A stretch of 64,000 bases of DNA from Trileptium ribeirensis (lineage: Eukaryota > Nematoda > Enoplea > Enoplida > Thoracostomopsidae), in assembly GCA_030248225.1 (NCBI GenBank), contig JASANE010012231.1, positions 62,001 to 126,000 on the forward strand, given 5' to 3'. This document shows, piece by piece, positions 47,201-58,269 of the stretch; position 1 is the first letter of the stretch, and each line of letters opens with the position of its first letter. The notes below the pieces were generated by a model. It was given only the letters and a program-made list of their open reading frames with translations, ran no database searches and was not told the origin of the DNA. A program made the translations under genes and the position numbers.

Positions 47201-50200
47201 TAGTAATTAACTAATTAATTAAGCGTGTCAGCCTATTTTTAGCATTTTCGAACAAAAATTGCTTATTTTTCAATGAATAATTATTGTAAACTCTTATTTT
47301 AGTGCGTATCTCGCAGTGCGGATTATGAATCTGGTGTTTGTTATTATTAATGGATGTTGAAAATATGCCAATTAGTTAAATATATGGCTACATACTAATC
47401 TATTATTAATTAGCAAATTTTTTGAAAATTTTCAAAGTACTCCGAAATGAAAAAAATGCAGGCGGGGGTTTTCTGTAACGCTAATCACGGGTTGGTATTT
47501 CTGAAGTTCTAAAACTTGGCCGTATATGCTAATTAGTTAAGTAATTAATTAGATAATTAGAGTTAATTTTATGCAAATTTTAAAATGACCTTAAAATTGA
47601 TGATTTTTGGCATTCGGATGGTTCGATATCGCTAATCATGAATATGTGACTTTTAAACCTCCATGATTTTATCGTGTTTGGTAATTAGTACAATAATTAG
47701 GTGATATTACTAATAAATTTGCTAATTTTTTACCTAGCTAGCTTATTGTGAGGTGGATTTGACATCAAATGTCTATAACTTGATACTTAGTATAAATTGA
47801 TTGAATATTTAGCTGAAATACTTGAACACATAAATAAGATATATACTTTGTCTATTGTTCCGCTAACTTTTTGTAATTTATTACGTTTTTCTAGTATAGC
47901 CAATTGGACGGGACGCCTTGTGACAATTATTTTAAAAATGTTAATAACAATCGCTGAAAATTGTATTTATGCGTTTTCGGCAATTTTTTGTTGAGGATAT
48001 AATTAAAAAATCGGTTTCTACGCTGTTTCCCCTAGTTTCAAAGAGTATGTATTTTAAATTTTTGCGGTCATACCTTCTGTACCAGTGGCGTTTTTTGTTT
48101 GCATTGTGCCACAGATTGTGGAAGAAGGGGACTTAGACGATTTTGTAGTTTTTTTGCGTTCTAGAAGAAACCTTTTTTGTGCTTCAAATTCATTGTGATT
48201 GAGATCAAATTCGTTTGTCCTCTGTCACGTAGAATTATTTAATTGGGTGAAAAATGATTGTTTCTGCTAGGACCAACGGCTTTTGTCAAAGGTATAGTCG
48301 TCATAATAATGTCAAATTTCTCATTATCATTTGGACAATTTTCGGCTTGCGGATGTTTTTTTGAGGTCAAAAATCTAATTTAGTACGTTTTTGTCGTGTT
48401 TCGCTGCGTATATATTTAAAATTTCGCGCAGATATCTTTTGAAATGGTTGAGTTTTTCATGTTTTCTGAGTACATGTTGCCATAAATATAGAAAAAAATC
48501 TATTTTTGGCATTTTGCAGGTTTGTTGTAAGTGGTTTATATTTTTTTGTTACATTGATAATATATTAACATAGTTTATAACCACCAAGCTAATGCTAATA
48601 TTTAGTTGTCTGTTATAAAATGGGAAAAACATTTATTTGTGACTGACTTTTTTAGCTGTTGTTTAAGGAAAAAAATCTCGTGAGCAAACTAGTGTTTTTG
48701 GGAGCGAATGGATCCACAATGTGAGAATATTTTGGTTCGGTGTCGATATAATAGCCATAGATAATGAAAATGCATTGTTTTAAGACCTAAAACTAGTAGA
48801 ATCGGTCATTTTTGCGGTTCGAGAGCAATTATTTTAAATAAATTCTATTGATTATTGATCCTAATTTGGCTCAGGTGATAGCCCTCAGATATAGAAGACC
48901 TCGCTATATTATATTGCCCGGGAATGCAGGTTCCGAGCACTCATAGTTAGTAAACATTCTATAAAAATACAGACATACCTAAATTCAAATGTACTACTTT
49001 TTCGTTATAACAATAATTAGAAATTAAAAAGAATTTTGAATAAATTTATTTCAACCTAACTATTATTTTATATAAAATTAAAATTTATCATTTTTAACAA
49101 ACTGATTGTGAGTGCTCGGTGAGGAAGCAGGTGTATTTTTGTAATTTTCTACCTAAATCGGTACCTGCCTACCAGTATGTAATGATCACCAATCGGTTGA
49201 ATATAAGGGAAAGAAATCTTTACTAGCATGGTGATTTTTTGAATATGTCACTTCGTTTACATCTCAAATGCAACATGTCTGTGAACATTTTGAATACCAA
49301 TATCGATGTTTGGATCAAAACAATGCATAGTTTCGTCCGCTACTCTTCTTACGCAGAAACAAACACGTACATTTTGAAAATGAGATTTTTGACGTTCCAC
49401 GTTATTATTCTTTTCTATTTTTCCGTGCACAAATTTGGATTTTTGAACGATCATATAAACTCGAACTATTATTTTGTGCTGGACCTTTTAAATTATGTTA
49501 TTAGTTTAAATTGTTATTTTGGGTGCCGATGTAGTAATCATTGATAATCAAATTTGTAATTTTATAGGACCTAGAAATTTTAGTAAGTCTATAATGCTTC
49601 ATTGAGTCAGAAAGTTAAGTTCGCAGATAATAGCTGTTGAACTGGCTATAAAATGTTACGTAGCAACATATATCGGAAATTACTCAAATTGTTCCGTGCT
49701 AAGTGTTTTTGGTTTCGGTTGGCTACATGAGATATTTTTGTTCTTTATGCAAGGTGGCTCAAACCCGTGAAATTTGATTTTCGTCGGGAACAACGACAAT
49801 CAAAATTATTGTATTTTCAGCACCATAATAAATCGATTTAGGAGCTATATCATTTAAGGTAATGCAAATGGAAGAAAAATGGTTGTGGATTAGTAAATTT
49901 AGCTAATTATATAGGAAAAAATGTCTTACTTGCCTTAAATGCCTATTATAAATTTGTGCGTTTTAACCAACGTCACTTATAGCGATGTAAATTAAGAAAA
50001 ACGGGTTATGGATCAATGAAATTTTCAGGTGATATTAGAAAGGTGGCTTCCCGAAAACAGAAACCATAATAGAAAACTAAATTCCTGGGTATAACCTGTG
50101 CTAAGTGTATTATCGACATTACAAAAAAATTATAAACCACTTACAGAGTTTTCTTTAACCTAATCCGTAGTCATTTTAGAGACTGAATGCATTTAAAAAT

Positions 50201-50739
50201 ACTCCGAGCGATACACGTGGTTTCTTTTTCTTTGCCATTCAAACCGGTGTTGTTTCTCTCTGGTATTTGATAAATAAGGGGTAGTGCTGATCTATTGTGG
50301 AGAACGGAGGATTGATCGTACATGTATGGTTAAATTCTATTGTTTCACAGTAATTAAGCTCTGCGGTACATTATTCTCCATGAACAATACAATATCTGTT
50401 GGGATTCTAGATTCTTAGGATTGAAAGCACTTGAAACAAGAATACTACGTAGTATCGAAATGGGAATAATCAACAATGGACTTTGGTATTATGCTTTGGT
50501 TATGCATTTTAATTCGGTTTGTCCTACAAACACAAGCAATATGTGTTATTTTAGGCAATATTTACAGTTCCTGGTGAATTTGTGGCTTGCTTAACTCTTC
50601 TTGGTGAATTGCCTGTTACCCCATGGACTCTACTTAATTTGAAGATACTTGTAAAAGATGCGACAAATGTAGTTAGCCCTGGATCTGAGCTGGTCCATCC
50701 ACTTCAGGTTTACTACGTACATCAAGTTGTACAGGGTCG
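32097..50739 (+). CDS. MED14: Mediator complex subunit 14 (MED14), N-terminal part, six exons, incomplete at right
   Basis: MED14 is the backbone subunit of the Mediator complex, which links transcription factors to RNA polymerase II in the nucleus. Joining 32097-32284, 34426-34531, 40129-40223, 45199-45277, 46021-46167 and 50555-50739 gives 800 nt (266 codons plus two bases) without a stop. All junctions are GT/AG and the phases fit (2, 0, 2, 0, 0, 2). Recognition rests on the conserved N-terminal block: LLPRKSDVER, then HSTRQLFLRLLAVVKWA, then QQAILFCDTADRL, then IDVLTLGTYPRLP, then GEFVACLTLLGELPVTPW. These follow metazoan MED14 in order, and the spacing is collinear with the family. Animal MED14 proteins are about 1400 residues, so more than 1100 codons lie to the right of the window. 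Start: the ATG at 32097 is the first in frame after a stop at 32037. The introns hold many TEs. Compared with vertebrate MED14 the sequence is diverged. Confidence 0.92.
32285..34425 (+). other. MED14: MED14 intron 1 (2.1 kb)
   Basis: GTAAAG donor and TTTTTCAG acceptor. It contains an inverted-repeat element (33678-34093). Otherwise it is AT-rich with no gene seen. Confidence 0.85.
33678..34093. repeat. Short inverted-repeat element in MED14 intron 1
   Basis: The left end (CCAAGGTTTTTTGGGTCCAC, then GGTGGGTCTGGACCCAAATT) pairs imperfectly with the reverse complement of the right end (TAGGATTTTTTCAAAG, then GACCCTGGGTCTAGCTTGGG, then CCAAATTTTTTTG). The arms are about 60 bp. No target duplication was found, so MITE is likely but unproven. 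Confidence 0.5.
34426..34531 (+). CDS. MED14: MED14 exon 2
   Basis: It encodes KVSIDRFAHSTRQLFLRLLA then VVKWAKNSDKVDTCD, the most conserved part of the MED14 N-terminus. The acceptor is TTTTTCAG|G and the donor GAT|GTACGT; it ends in phase 0. Confidence 0.92.
36966..37035 (-). repeat. tRNA-like relic (SINE head)
   Basis: On the minus strand GGCGGAGTGATCTAGCGCG resembles a box A/D-arm, CTGTCAA an anticodon loop, and GCGGTTCAACTTACG a box B that is intact only in its first half. The stems are poor, so this is a tRNA-derived relic and not a tRNA gene. Confidence 0.45.
38755..38848. repeat. Short GACGCGGAC / GTACGCAATTT repeat
   Basis: GACGCGGAC appears at about 38764 and 38789 and GACGCAGAC at 38814. 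The last two are each followed by GTACGCAATTT, with a further CAATTTCG phrase at 38752. The region is a local, degenerate direct repeat of about 25-27 bp. Confidence 0.6.
39005..39092 (+). repeat. tRNA-like relic (SINE head)
   Basis: A box A-like GGGTTAGTAGAGGCTCTTG is followed about 55 bp later by a box B-like AGGTTTCGATTCCT, which carries one extra T against the GGTTCGATTCC consensus. An anticodon loop-like GTTGACAAG lies between. It looks like a degenerate tRNA-derived SINE head. Confidence 0.45.
40129..40223 (+). CDS. MED14: MED14 exon 3
   Basis: It encodes KISYFLSQQAILFCDTAD then RLFDISKVKLVGA plus the first two bases of an arginine codon. The acceptor is GTTTAAG|A and the donor CG|GTAAGT. 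The segment matches the MED14 FLxQQxxLFxDTADxL region. Confidence 0.9.
41652..41975 (-). pseudogene. L2 C-terminal domain downstream of RT
   Basis: The frame reads LADLVFLYSAIRGNFDFRV, then FAYRAVEAWNNLPATVV, and ends at LPEL followed by a stop. The F-Y-R-x-V-x-x-W-N-x-L-P text is typical of the C-terminus of CR1/jockey ORF2 proteins. It is frame-shifted relative to the RT part. Its exact role is not known to me. Confidence 0.8.
42028..43077 (-). pseudogene. L2 reverse transcriptase, one in-frame stop
   Basis: NYRPVSLTSRISESMKSII and motif A (SIYLDLQKAFDRVPHRRLL) lie in 42631-43077. After a single TGA at 42631-42633 the same frame continues at 42630-42028 with GVPRGTALGPILFLMYFND (motif B) and HKFADDSKML (motif C, both catalytic aspartates present). 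So the RT core is interrupted by one stop only and is less damaged than L1. The target-primed reverse transcription function is lost through this stop and through frameshifts on either side. Confidence 0.88.
43138..44503 (-). pseudogene. L2 apurinic-type endonuclease and linker, broken
   Basis: The endonuclease begins about 44503 with LNARALVNKRDAFHYLV and PDFVAVTKTW. The family has TETW at this place and that glutamate is catalytic; here it is lysine. The next piece (44030-44242) reads RTRGRGGGILILVK. The last piece (43138-43959) is open for 273 residues and holds FTSDGLGTSDHFAVNF, with the SDH box intact, then the linker WLYTNSRIKARRGVGPL to RT. Frameshifts lie near 43960 and 44240. It would have nicked the target DNA. 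Confidence 0.85.
44654..44908 (-). pseudogene. Open stretch upstream of L2 endonuclease (possible ORF1 end)
   Basis: About 84 codons are open on the minus strand up to a TGA at 44654-44656 and contain YPLIADRWTNNVKPDL and AARMKLFKLLEEMSKF. The frame has no start at its 5' side and lies just ahead of the endonuclease, so it may be the end of the LINE's ORF1. I do not recognise a domain. Confidence 0.4.
45199..45277 (+). CDS. MED14: MED14 exon 4
   Basis: It completes the arginine codon and encodes LPTFQVPAAIDVLTLGTYPR then LPAAIK. IDVLTxGxYPRLP is a hallmark of MED14. The acceptor is TTTTCAG|A and the donor AAAG|GTAATT; it ends in phase 0. Confidence 0.93.
45278..46020 (+). other. MED14: MED14 intron 4 (0.74 kb)
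   Basis: GTAATT donor and ATTTATTCTAG acceptor. AT-rich; nothing else seen. Confidence 0.85.
46021..46167 (+). CDS. MED14: MED14 exon 5
   Basis: It encodes SKFIPENPITTKEQACILKR, LGQVVEHRIISSAFPLP and NVNVKNGM. This matches the MED14 segment after the YPRLP block (proline-rich start, then a helix with LxQxxxxR). The donor ATG|GTAAGT is consensus; phase 0 on both sides. Confidence 0.9.
46168..50554 (+). other. MED14: MED14 intron 5 (4.4 kb)
   Basis: GTAAGT donor and TGTTATTTTAG acceptor. Strongly AT-rich. It contains a 219 bp tandem duplication (46497-46936) and, at about 47030-47190, text such as GTCTGTTTGTCCGTCCGTCC that is common in invertebrate non-autonomous repeats. No gene is seen. Confidence 0.8.
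46497..46936. repeat. Tandem duplication, 219 bp period, two units
   Basis: Unit 1 ends at 46717 and unit 2 at 46936, both with AAATTGGAAAAAACAG. The right 130 bp are nearly identical (for example ATAAATACTGTCATTTTCTT). The left part is more diverged and contains a long T run in unit 1 only. Confidence 0.9.
50555..50739 (+). CDS. MED14: MED14 exon 6 (last one in the window)
   Basis: It encodes AIFTVPGEFVACLTLLG, ELPVTPWTLLNLKILVKDA and SELVHPLQVYYVHQVVQG plus two bases of an arginine codon. It corresponds to the MED14 segment with GEFxAxLTxxG, PWxLLxLxILVxD and LVH. The donor is CG|GTAAGT. The next exon should start with a residue completing the arginine codon; I do not find it in the remaining 13 kb. 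Confidence 0.93.
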
Positions 50740-51724
50740 GTAAGTTATTGTTTTGTAAAAAGGTTGACAGAAATAGTGTGCCTGTAGTGAATTGGTGAAA
50801 TACAACTTAAATTATTTGTTGAAATAATTATTGTTAATTGAACCTAAGGAAACACTATGGGTTTTATTATGAATTTCGCATGCTTTGCGTAAAAGGACGC
50901 GACCGATGCGAACGGAGTTTCCTCACTACGCGTTGAGCTAGCAAAAACTTAAATTTTTTACATCTGTATGATTGTGGCATTTTACTGTGGGCATAACATA
51001 CTTTTAACCTGGAGGCAATGGCACAAACCTATTAGCCTTTTTCTTCGTTTCAAGTAATGTCACACATATCTACTTTGTCAGAGGAAATTAATACTACCAC
51101 CACGAGCACTGTTCAATCTTCGCGGATGAAATATAACATGTATGCCCGACATTAGTTTAGAAAGCAAAAATATGTTGCAATAAAGGATTTGGAGTGTAGC
51201 ATCATAAGTCCAAAATGAGTTCTAAATTTCACCAGATCGTTACGCAATCGCCGTATGATACAAGAATTTATGCTGTTACAGACAATACAAAAGTAGTCGA
51301 AAATGATACAAATTTCGTGTAATCATAATTGATAGTAATCGATTTTGGCTGAAAATGTTTGAAATGGATCAGAGACAGTTGTATATAGGTTAAGCATTCA
51401 TTGTACTATAGCATATCTTAGTTCTGTGTCTCGTTCTATGGGAGTTTCTTTTAATCCATATCGATATAAATTTCAATTGATTTTTGTATTTATTTTTTGG
51501 CCACAGGTGTATCATTCACAGTAAAAATATAAAGTAGCATTAATAACAAACTAGTAACGATTCAGCCAATCACGGTCGACATTATGACAGCAAATGTACG
51601 CATATTCGTTCGTGGGCGTATAGACCGCTTAACGTCATGGAGAATAAGAATATTGCTTGTTCAGAAGTTATTGAAACATTTAGTGCAGTAATTATACATA
51701 TTTTCAATTTAGTGCAGCATGTGT
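50740..51724 (+). other. MED14: MED14 intron 6, start (to the I/R1-type LINE)
   Basis: The consensus donor GTAAGT opens an intron that continues past the right edge (more than 13.2 kb). This first part has no recognised gene or repeat. Confidence 0.75.
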
Positions 51725-51730
51725 TGCAGT

Positions 51731-52300
51731 AATGGATACGCAGCAGCAACCATCTGCTTAAATGTAACCACAACAACCGACTCCAAACCCACAAATCACC
51801 CCTTCCTCAACCCATACACTAATCACAAACTTCTATACCACAACAATAAGCTTGTCCACCTCCCTGAAAACATCATCGCAAAAGTTACTATAACCACTCT
51901 GACCACAATCCCACCTTTCTGCCACACATCAAGGACCCATAGCAAGTACTTCTGAAGAATGTGAAGGTTTTGTAGCTACTTCCGCAATTGTTACTCCTCT
52001 GGGGTCATTATTTGAACGTCCAAGGAGTTATGCTACTTTGCCGATATTTCTGTTGGCAATAGTTATTCCAATAACGAATGCTTCGGCTATGTATATTTGC
52101 GTCAACAACACTCCGCGGCCGCATCATTGTCGGGACATAATCCCGATCTTGATGTGGCTGCTTCTGAAAATTCTGTTGGCGCCTTCTATGGGAGCCAAGG
52201 TTTCTCGCTGTTGTGCAGAACCTGGTTATCCAGGAAGACGGGTGTTTGTTGTTGGTAACAAAAATACAGAATCGCTCGGTTATGTCTCATGCTCAAAATG
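51731..52300 (+). pseudogene. Possible ORF1 of the I/R1-type LINE
   Basis: It begins ATG GAT ACG CAG CAG CAA (MDTQQQPSA) and continues PQQPTPNPQITPSSTHT after two TAA codons, where the surrounding Q/P-rich text suggests former CAA codons. A serine/threonine-rich part follows (STSEECEGFVATSAIVTP). No zinc knuckle could be read with confidence. Assignment as ORF1 rests on position upstream of the endonuclease. Confidence 0.4.
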
Positions 52301-52309
52301 GTGTAATAG

Positions 52310-53000
52310 AAGCAATATGTTGATAGGTATTCAAATAAATGTACAGCATCATTCAGATTCTCATTTAGAACTCTAGAGAAGAATTAGAGGCTATAATTGC
52401 TTACGACACAGGCCATATCACCCACCGTCCTAAAATAAATACCTCAATAGCACTGATCCAAGAGCCATGGGCCTACAATGCTAAGTGTAATTTAAAATTA
52501 ACTCTATCACAATTAGGCAAGAAGTGTTGGACATAACAGTATATTCGCCTCATGTTGCTAAATTAATCAGCTACCAGAAAGTCCATGATGACGAATCTTT
52601 TTCTACTTACCGATACATCTCATTTCAGGTTGGGGTTAGTCAAACCTCAAGATGCGATGAGAATAGTGTCACGGTGCGTATATTCAATAGGAAAGTTTAT
52701 TCTCAAAATGTCTGCACGTTTTGTCGCATTAAGTGTACGAGGTATGACAAGTACAGAATGCAACAAGACTGTTATTAGAAAAAAACAGAAAGCTGGAGGA
52801 ACATTTGCTCCAAAATTGAGAGCTGTAATGAGAATTCCAAGTTACGAACATTATAACGTACGTTGTAACGAACGTTATTAAATAAATCAGGGACACCCGA
52901 ATTGGTTTATCTAAAAGGCCATTACGGAAATATACGAAGACTGCACCAAAATCCCCAAACATGTTGCTTGATACGTTAGTCCCCGGACCTGTCGTATCTG
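52310..53000 (+). pseudogene. Endonuclease of the I/R1-type LINE, broken
   Basis: TSIALIQEPW at 52441-52470 is the characteristic endonuclease text of jockey/I-type LINEs, with the catalytic glutamate present. Upstream LIGIQINVQHHSDSHLEL resembles the domain start. Downstream frames (52524-52778, 52585-52881) show RFVALSVRGMTSTECNKTV, then the sequence decays. Confidence 0.6.
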
Positions 53001-53107
53001 ATTACATGGACTGCTTTTCTAGTCGAGGTCTCCTAGCAAATATAGCAACCATAAGCATAATATCGTTGATATAAATTAGATCAAAAATGCTCTCTCCACC
53101 ATTTTTA

Positions 53108-54023
53108 GCTTCAACACTCTAGGTCCAGATGGTATATTTTCAGCACTACTAAAATATGCAGGTGTGCAGTTATATGACAAACTAGTATATCTGTTTATTG
53201 CATGCTTATCGCGCGGATATATCCCACAACAATAGAGAATTTCAAGCATTGTGTCAATTTCAAAACCTGTGAAGAACACTTATGGTGATCCAGAATCTTT
53301 CAGACCTATCTGTCTCTTCTGCTTTGTTCTGTTCTAAACACACTGGAGAAGCTACTAGGCAGATATTAGTGTTATACATGCCGCATTGACAAAAAGCTCA
53401 ATCCTAAACGACAAACATACCAGCGGGAATTGTTTTAAAGGCTATATTGTCATCGGTTGCTTCTTAGATATCGGAAGTACATTTGATAGCGCTAGAACCG
53501 AGGCATTTATCAAGGCATTTGCAAAATTTGATGTATATACCCATTAGCATCTTCGTTTGGCTCAGAAGCTTAATGAATTGTACAAAGGCACAGACCATTA
53601 TGAATAAAATAAAGGTTGTGGTAAACCTGTCACCAGAGCAGTGGGTGGAGTTTAATCTCCGTTACTTTTGTGCATGGTGGTTGACGACCTAAACCGCTTG
53701 ATTGCAACGGGTGTAGATTCCCAGTCTTACTCTGATGACATTCCAGTAATATGCGTTAGTATGAAAAGCTCTACCGCTACCAAACGTTTTTCCACTGCAC
53801 TGGGTGAAAAGTTAGCCTAGGAAATTGCGGCATTGTGCACTTTAGAAGAGGTCCTGCACCGCTGGCCACAGTGGACTTTAGACTATTTAATGCAAATCTT
53901 GTGCTTGTTGAACTAGTCAAGTATGTAGGTATCTATTTGGATTCTAAATTAAACTACAAACCTTATTTGGAACAGTGGTCAACAAAAGCACTCGTGCGAT
54001 CATGGTATGCAAAACTGTCATAG
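53108..54023 (+). pseudogene. Reverse transcriptase of the I/R1-type LINE, broken
   Basis: The readable text in order is FNTLGPDGIFSALLKYAG, DPESFRPICL, FLDIGSTFDSA at 53461-53493 (motif A, aspartate present) and PVTRAVGGV then SPLL (motif B). YSDD at 53728-53739 is motif C with both aspartates. The thumb reads KYVGIYLDSKLNYKPYLEQW (53900-53990). Several stops and frame changes interrupt it, so it is inactive. Confidence 0.8.
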
Positions 54024-54170
54024 GTAAAAACCTGGCGCCTACTTCCAGCCAAGATTATATGGCTGTATAATACAGTCATTGTTCTGATAACAAGCTATCT
54101 GTATAGTGTCATCGCCACTGGGTTAACGTTTTTCAAGAGAAAATTATCTTGCGTACAGCTATTTGAAATT

Positions 54171-54893
54171 TTGCTAAGTAAAGGAGCTATTAGGACTATA
54201 CCAGCCATGGGTACACTAGCACTACTTGGCATACCAATAATTGAAACAACAATTACTGGTAAAGCCATTTTAAATTACCATAGATTGAAAACATATTGTG
54301 GCCTTTGGACTACTAATCAACAACACAATGGTCATTTAACAATAAATCAAATGGTTGGGAGTATACCCATGCTCAGCGTAACCAGTGACATGACGCTCAA
54401 ACAGCATCATGATTCCTGCCCCTGTAGTACCCCATTATTCCAGAAAGGGTAGACTGTGTGCGGAACAAGATGGAGTCTGTTACTCTGTTAATTGATACAT
54501 AGATGGATCACGCATGGACTTGCATGACCGACAAGGTAATGGAGCTGTTTATATATTGAACCAAACAGGTCAAAATATATCTTTAGGTAGGCTAGCGTCA
54601 GTCTTTCAGGCTACTTATGCAAACTCAACAAGCCAAGACTCAGGTCGGTTGTTTCGCTGCTCACTGGTCATAATCATGTGACCGCTGATCTTTTCAAGCT
54701 GGGAATGCTTCAGAGCAGTCTTTGTAAGACTTGTAATACAGAAGATATCTCACAACACGTTGCTCTCAACTGCAGCAGCGTGACTGAAGTTAGCAATCAT
54801 ATGTATGATCTGGATCCTTTAGATCTTACTAGCCTCTGTCAAGGCGGAATCAAGGCAATAGTGAGAATTTCCGTGGAATGCGGCAGATTTTGA
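54171..54893 (+). pseudogene. Post-RT and RNase H domain of the I/R1-type LINE
   Basis: 54171-54452 continues the connection (LSKGAIRTIPAMGTLALLGI). RNase H begins with YIDGS at 54496-54510 (first aspartate present), followed by GNGAVYILNQTGQN and SVFQATYANST. The frame 54678-54893 reads HVTADLFKLGML, then CKTCN and ISQHVALNC. This CxxC...H...C arrangement occurs at the C-terminus of these LINE proteins. Confidence 0.7.
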
Positions 54894-54930
54894 TGTAATT
54901 AGAACTGGGCCTTGTGACGGGTATGTTTTT

Positions 54931-55190
54931 GCCTACACACAGTTACATAATTTTGTCCCCACCCTAATTATATCTATCTTTAGTGGGACAGGTGAAATCG
55001 GAACTTCAGAGAATTGCCTTTCAATCAAAACATTAAATATGCCGCCAGCCAGTGCTTCTTTTGTATTTTGAGCTTCTCCTGGTAAAAACGGCAAACTGAT
55101 CATTTTTAAACGCGATTATATTAAAAAAACTCGTATGTCCTAAAAACCCTCGATGTGTAATCAAATTAGCCAGCATATATGTGTAACAGC
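54931..55190. other. Spacer before the 5.1 kb tandem repeat
   Basis: No gene. It probably includes the 3' untranslated region of the I/R1-type LINE. Confidence 0.4.
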
Positions 55191-58100
55191 GTGACGCTGC
55201 TGCATTAACGCACTTCCAAAACGCAATGCCCATATGACCCCGGCTATCGTAACCTCGAGTGCGAACCTAAGGGGTTTAGAATTTTTTCTTTTTCTGTTCG
55301 GCCAAGAGACTACGGAGCTTAGCAAGCCGCAGGAGCTCTTCACAGGATGTGTTGTGATCCTGCCGGACGGGTTGCGCACGTAGCCTAAGTGGTACTACCT
55401 TTGAGGTCCCGAGGGAGGTTGGCTCCGTCTCCTGCTGTCAGGCAAAGAGCCATACCACTATTCCCTATCATCGTTCCACCGGGAAGTGTGTTAAAGTTTT
55501 AGATTGACGAATTTTCTACTTTCCTGAACGATTAATTTATTTAGCCAGTGGCCCCCACTAGATGTACGACAAATCCCTTGACGTTTAACGTCGGATCGCG
55601 TGATTTCTTATTTGGCGACATTCAGCGAAAGTTTGTTTTCGGGTAAAACGTTCTCTCCTTAAGTCGCACGAGTCGTACTCACACAAGAGCACAATTAAAT
55701 AGGAATCGGCGAGTCACGCTAAGGTTTGCTTCTTCCGTGCGTGTCTCAAACCTGCACATGGGTCGTCGATAGGGGTGACGGATTTCAAACCCCTTCAGTA
55801 CATATGTCGCTACCATTGGTCAGTAAAACGCATGGACACATTTGGGGTTTTTTGATTGAGTATTTATTGATAATCCAAAACCATATATATATATATAGAC
55901 ATGATATATTGTACGGGAAAATACATAGATACAATGACAACGGAATAGTACGCTACTGGGAAAAAACTGGAGGGATAACGAATGGGCATGTCGGAGTCAT
56001 TGCCTTTTTCATGGGACACTCACATCTGGTTCAAATCACGGCGTGAACTACTAAACCTTCCAAATGACAGCTGCGCTTACCTTACTCGAAGAATGGGACA
56101 GAGAGAACATACATTTAACACGAGGCGGTATTCAGTTAGTTATCGCCATTCGAGTAACTACTACAAGGGTACTCCGGTTAAACAATAGGTTCAGGTAAGC
56201 TAAAGGCGGCAAAACAACGGATGAATTCGAATATACGGTTCGAAGCTTACACTTTGGGGTTTTCTAATTTTGCTCATCTTAATGAACGGCTACGGTACAA
56301 GATAAGTGAACATTGACAGATAGTGTAAAACACCGAATGGATGAAAGTACGGTAAGTTATAACAAATCAGCAAAGGTTATAATTGAACAATCAACATGGG
56401 TGCAATATAAGCAAAAATACACGTTAACATGGGTGCAACATGTGCGTTTACGATAGGAACAACTCCTAATTTCGAGTGCGACGGCGCAACGTTTTCTTCC
56501 TTACATGCATACGTATGTATGAACGGTAACCGCGGGGACACCAAATATTCCTTAGTATGGGGTACAAGTGTCCTTAGTGCGTGATTCCAGGTTCCTATGA
56601 AATTGCCCTTCAAATGTGAGAACAAAGATACAGAATTTTGAGCTTAAGTCTATACTCATTAGCAACATAAATAAATACGAAAAGCGAACTTTTTCTTGTC
56701 CATGATCATGAGCCATGATTTACAATGGGCAGGGTAAAATCGTTCCTGAGCGGCTTAGAGATCCACGTAGAAAGAGATTGGGACCGAATTTTCTAACTTT
56801 TAAAGCTTTCCTAGCACAAAATTTACTGCTAAAATTTATAATGTTTTGTGTACATTAATTGTATTTTACCAACACAGGAATATTGATATTTTGAGTTGAC
56901 GGCCAAATTTGTGCATTTTAAGAAGACGCTAGATCGAGCCGGCTTCAGGGAAAAGTACTAAATGGTCGATTTTGAGCCCAAAGCGGGTTTACGGAGGGCC
57001 TTCGTTCGCGCTCAGCTCGGCGGAACGATGCTCTAAAATCCTACGAAAATTTACGGTTGAAACATAAGTGATTAAGAAAATAAATCCTTAATACTAAGAT
57101 CGGCAATATTAATTCGGGTGCTTCACGTCCTGATATAAATTTGTTGGGTGTTGTTTAGTTCATTTATAGCATATATTTATCTAGTCCCTTAGAAGGTTTT
57201 AAACGGGCTCTCTCTATGATTGCGGAAGGGTTGAAGGCGTTGCGTAGCTTTCGATTTTCATTACCTAAAACGATCGTATAAACGCAGTCTCGGTGCTTGT
57301 AAGCAATTTGACTTGATGCGGGTCGAAAGGTACTCAAGTAGATTATATACCAATTCTGTTGTTAAGCTCTGGCAAGAGAATCGTAATAATTAACGGCTCG
57401 GTGCGGAAAAGCTATAGACGAGTTGACAACAGTTTATGTAAATGCCTTGGTTCGTCCTAGGTTTAATTTCTTAATCTTGGGAAATAAATACTTGCTTGAT
57501 CCCTAGTCAAAAACAAGAAATGCTGCGAGTAGGCCACTGCCGAAGCAATGAACCGCTCTGGGGCTATTTCCAATTTCTACGACCTCACTTGGGTTGAAAT
57601 GCATAGTTTGTGTAACTGATTTCTCCGTTATTTGTATGTCTTACTCGGTTTTTCAACCTAGAAGTCTTTATATTACATTTGTGAATCGCTCTTCATCGCT
57701 ACGACGCGACGATAGAAGTACGGGACGGGGGACGAGCTCAGTCGAGTCCCTGATTTAGGATACAACAAGCAAATCCTATGCATCCAATTGATCTGTATAA
57801 ATTGAGTGGCTATACATTATAATTATGCGAAATTTTATTTCAACTTCAGGGCATAGGGGCAGGGGTTAAAATTACATTTAGCTAAATGAAAAGTTATTTG
57901 GGAATAAGCCTAAATACCGATGCCTTGTAGGTCATCGGCACTACCCTAAAAGCTTTTGCTATTTCAACTTGAAAACTGTTCTCTAAAAGAGTTCCATTTG
58001 CTATTAAACATTAGTTAACGTTTCTAATGATTTCTACTTATTAAAACAAGCCTGTAAACTGCAGATCCGGTTGCCGGTACAACCGTAACAAATTTACCTA

Positions 58101-58269
58101 CTAGCTTTCTCTAAATTGTACGATTTTCTCGGTTCTGGCCGAGGTCTTTAGTCTAATTCATCACAGTGCTGGGCTAAACCTATGATTTTGAATTGATCGA
58201 TAATTTGTCAGCCTTTCTCTGTGAAATTTTGCACAGGGGCTGGGTTCGGCCTAATTATTCATTCTATTA

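Larger units (their letters stand above)
51725..54930 (+). mobile_element. Decayed I/R1-type LINE with RNase H, sense to MED14
   Basis: Endonuclease, RT and RNase H are readable in order on the + strand with many stops and frame changes. The presence of an RNase H domain after RT separates it from the CR1-like copies L1 and L2 and points to the I/R1/jockey-related clades that keep this domain. The 3' end is not marked by a poly-A tail. Limits are set by the first and last recognisable coding text. Confidence 0.75.

Noticed and set aside
55885..55900. TA dinucleotide run as a regulatory site
   Set aside because: A short simple repeat; nothing supports a function.
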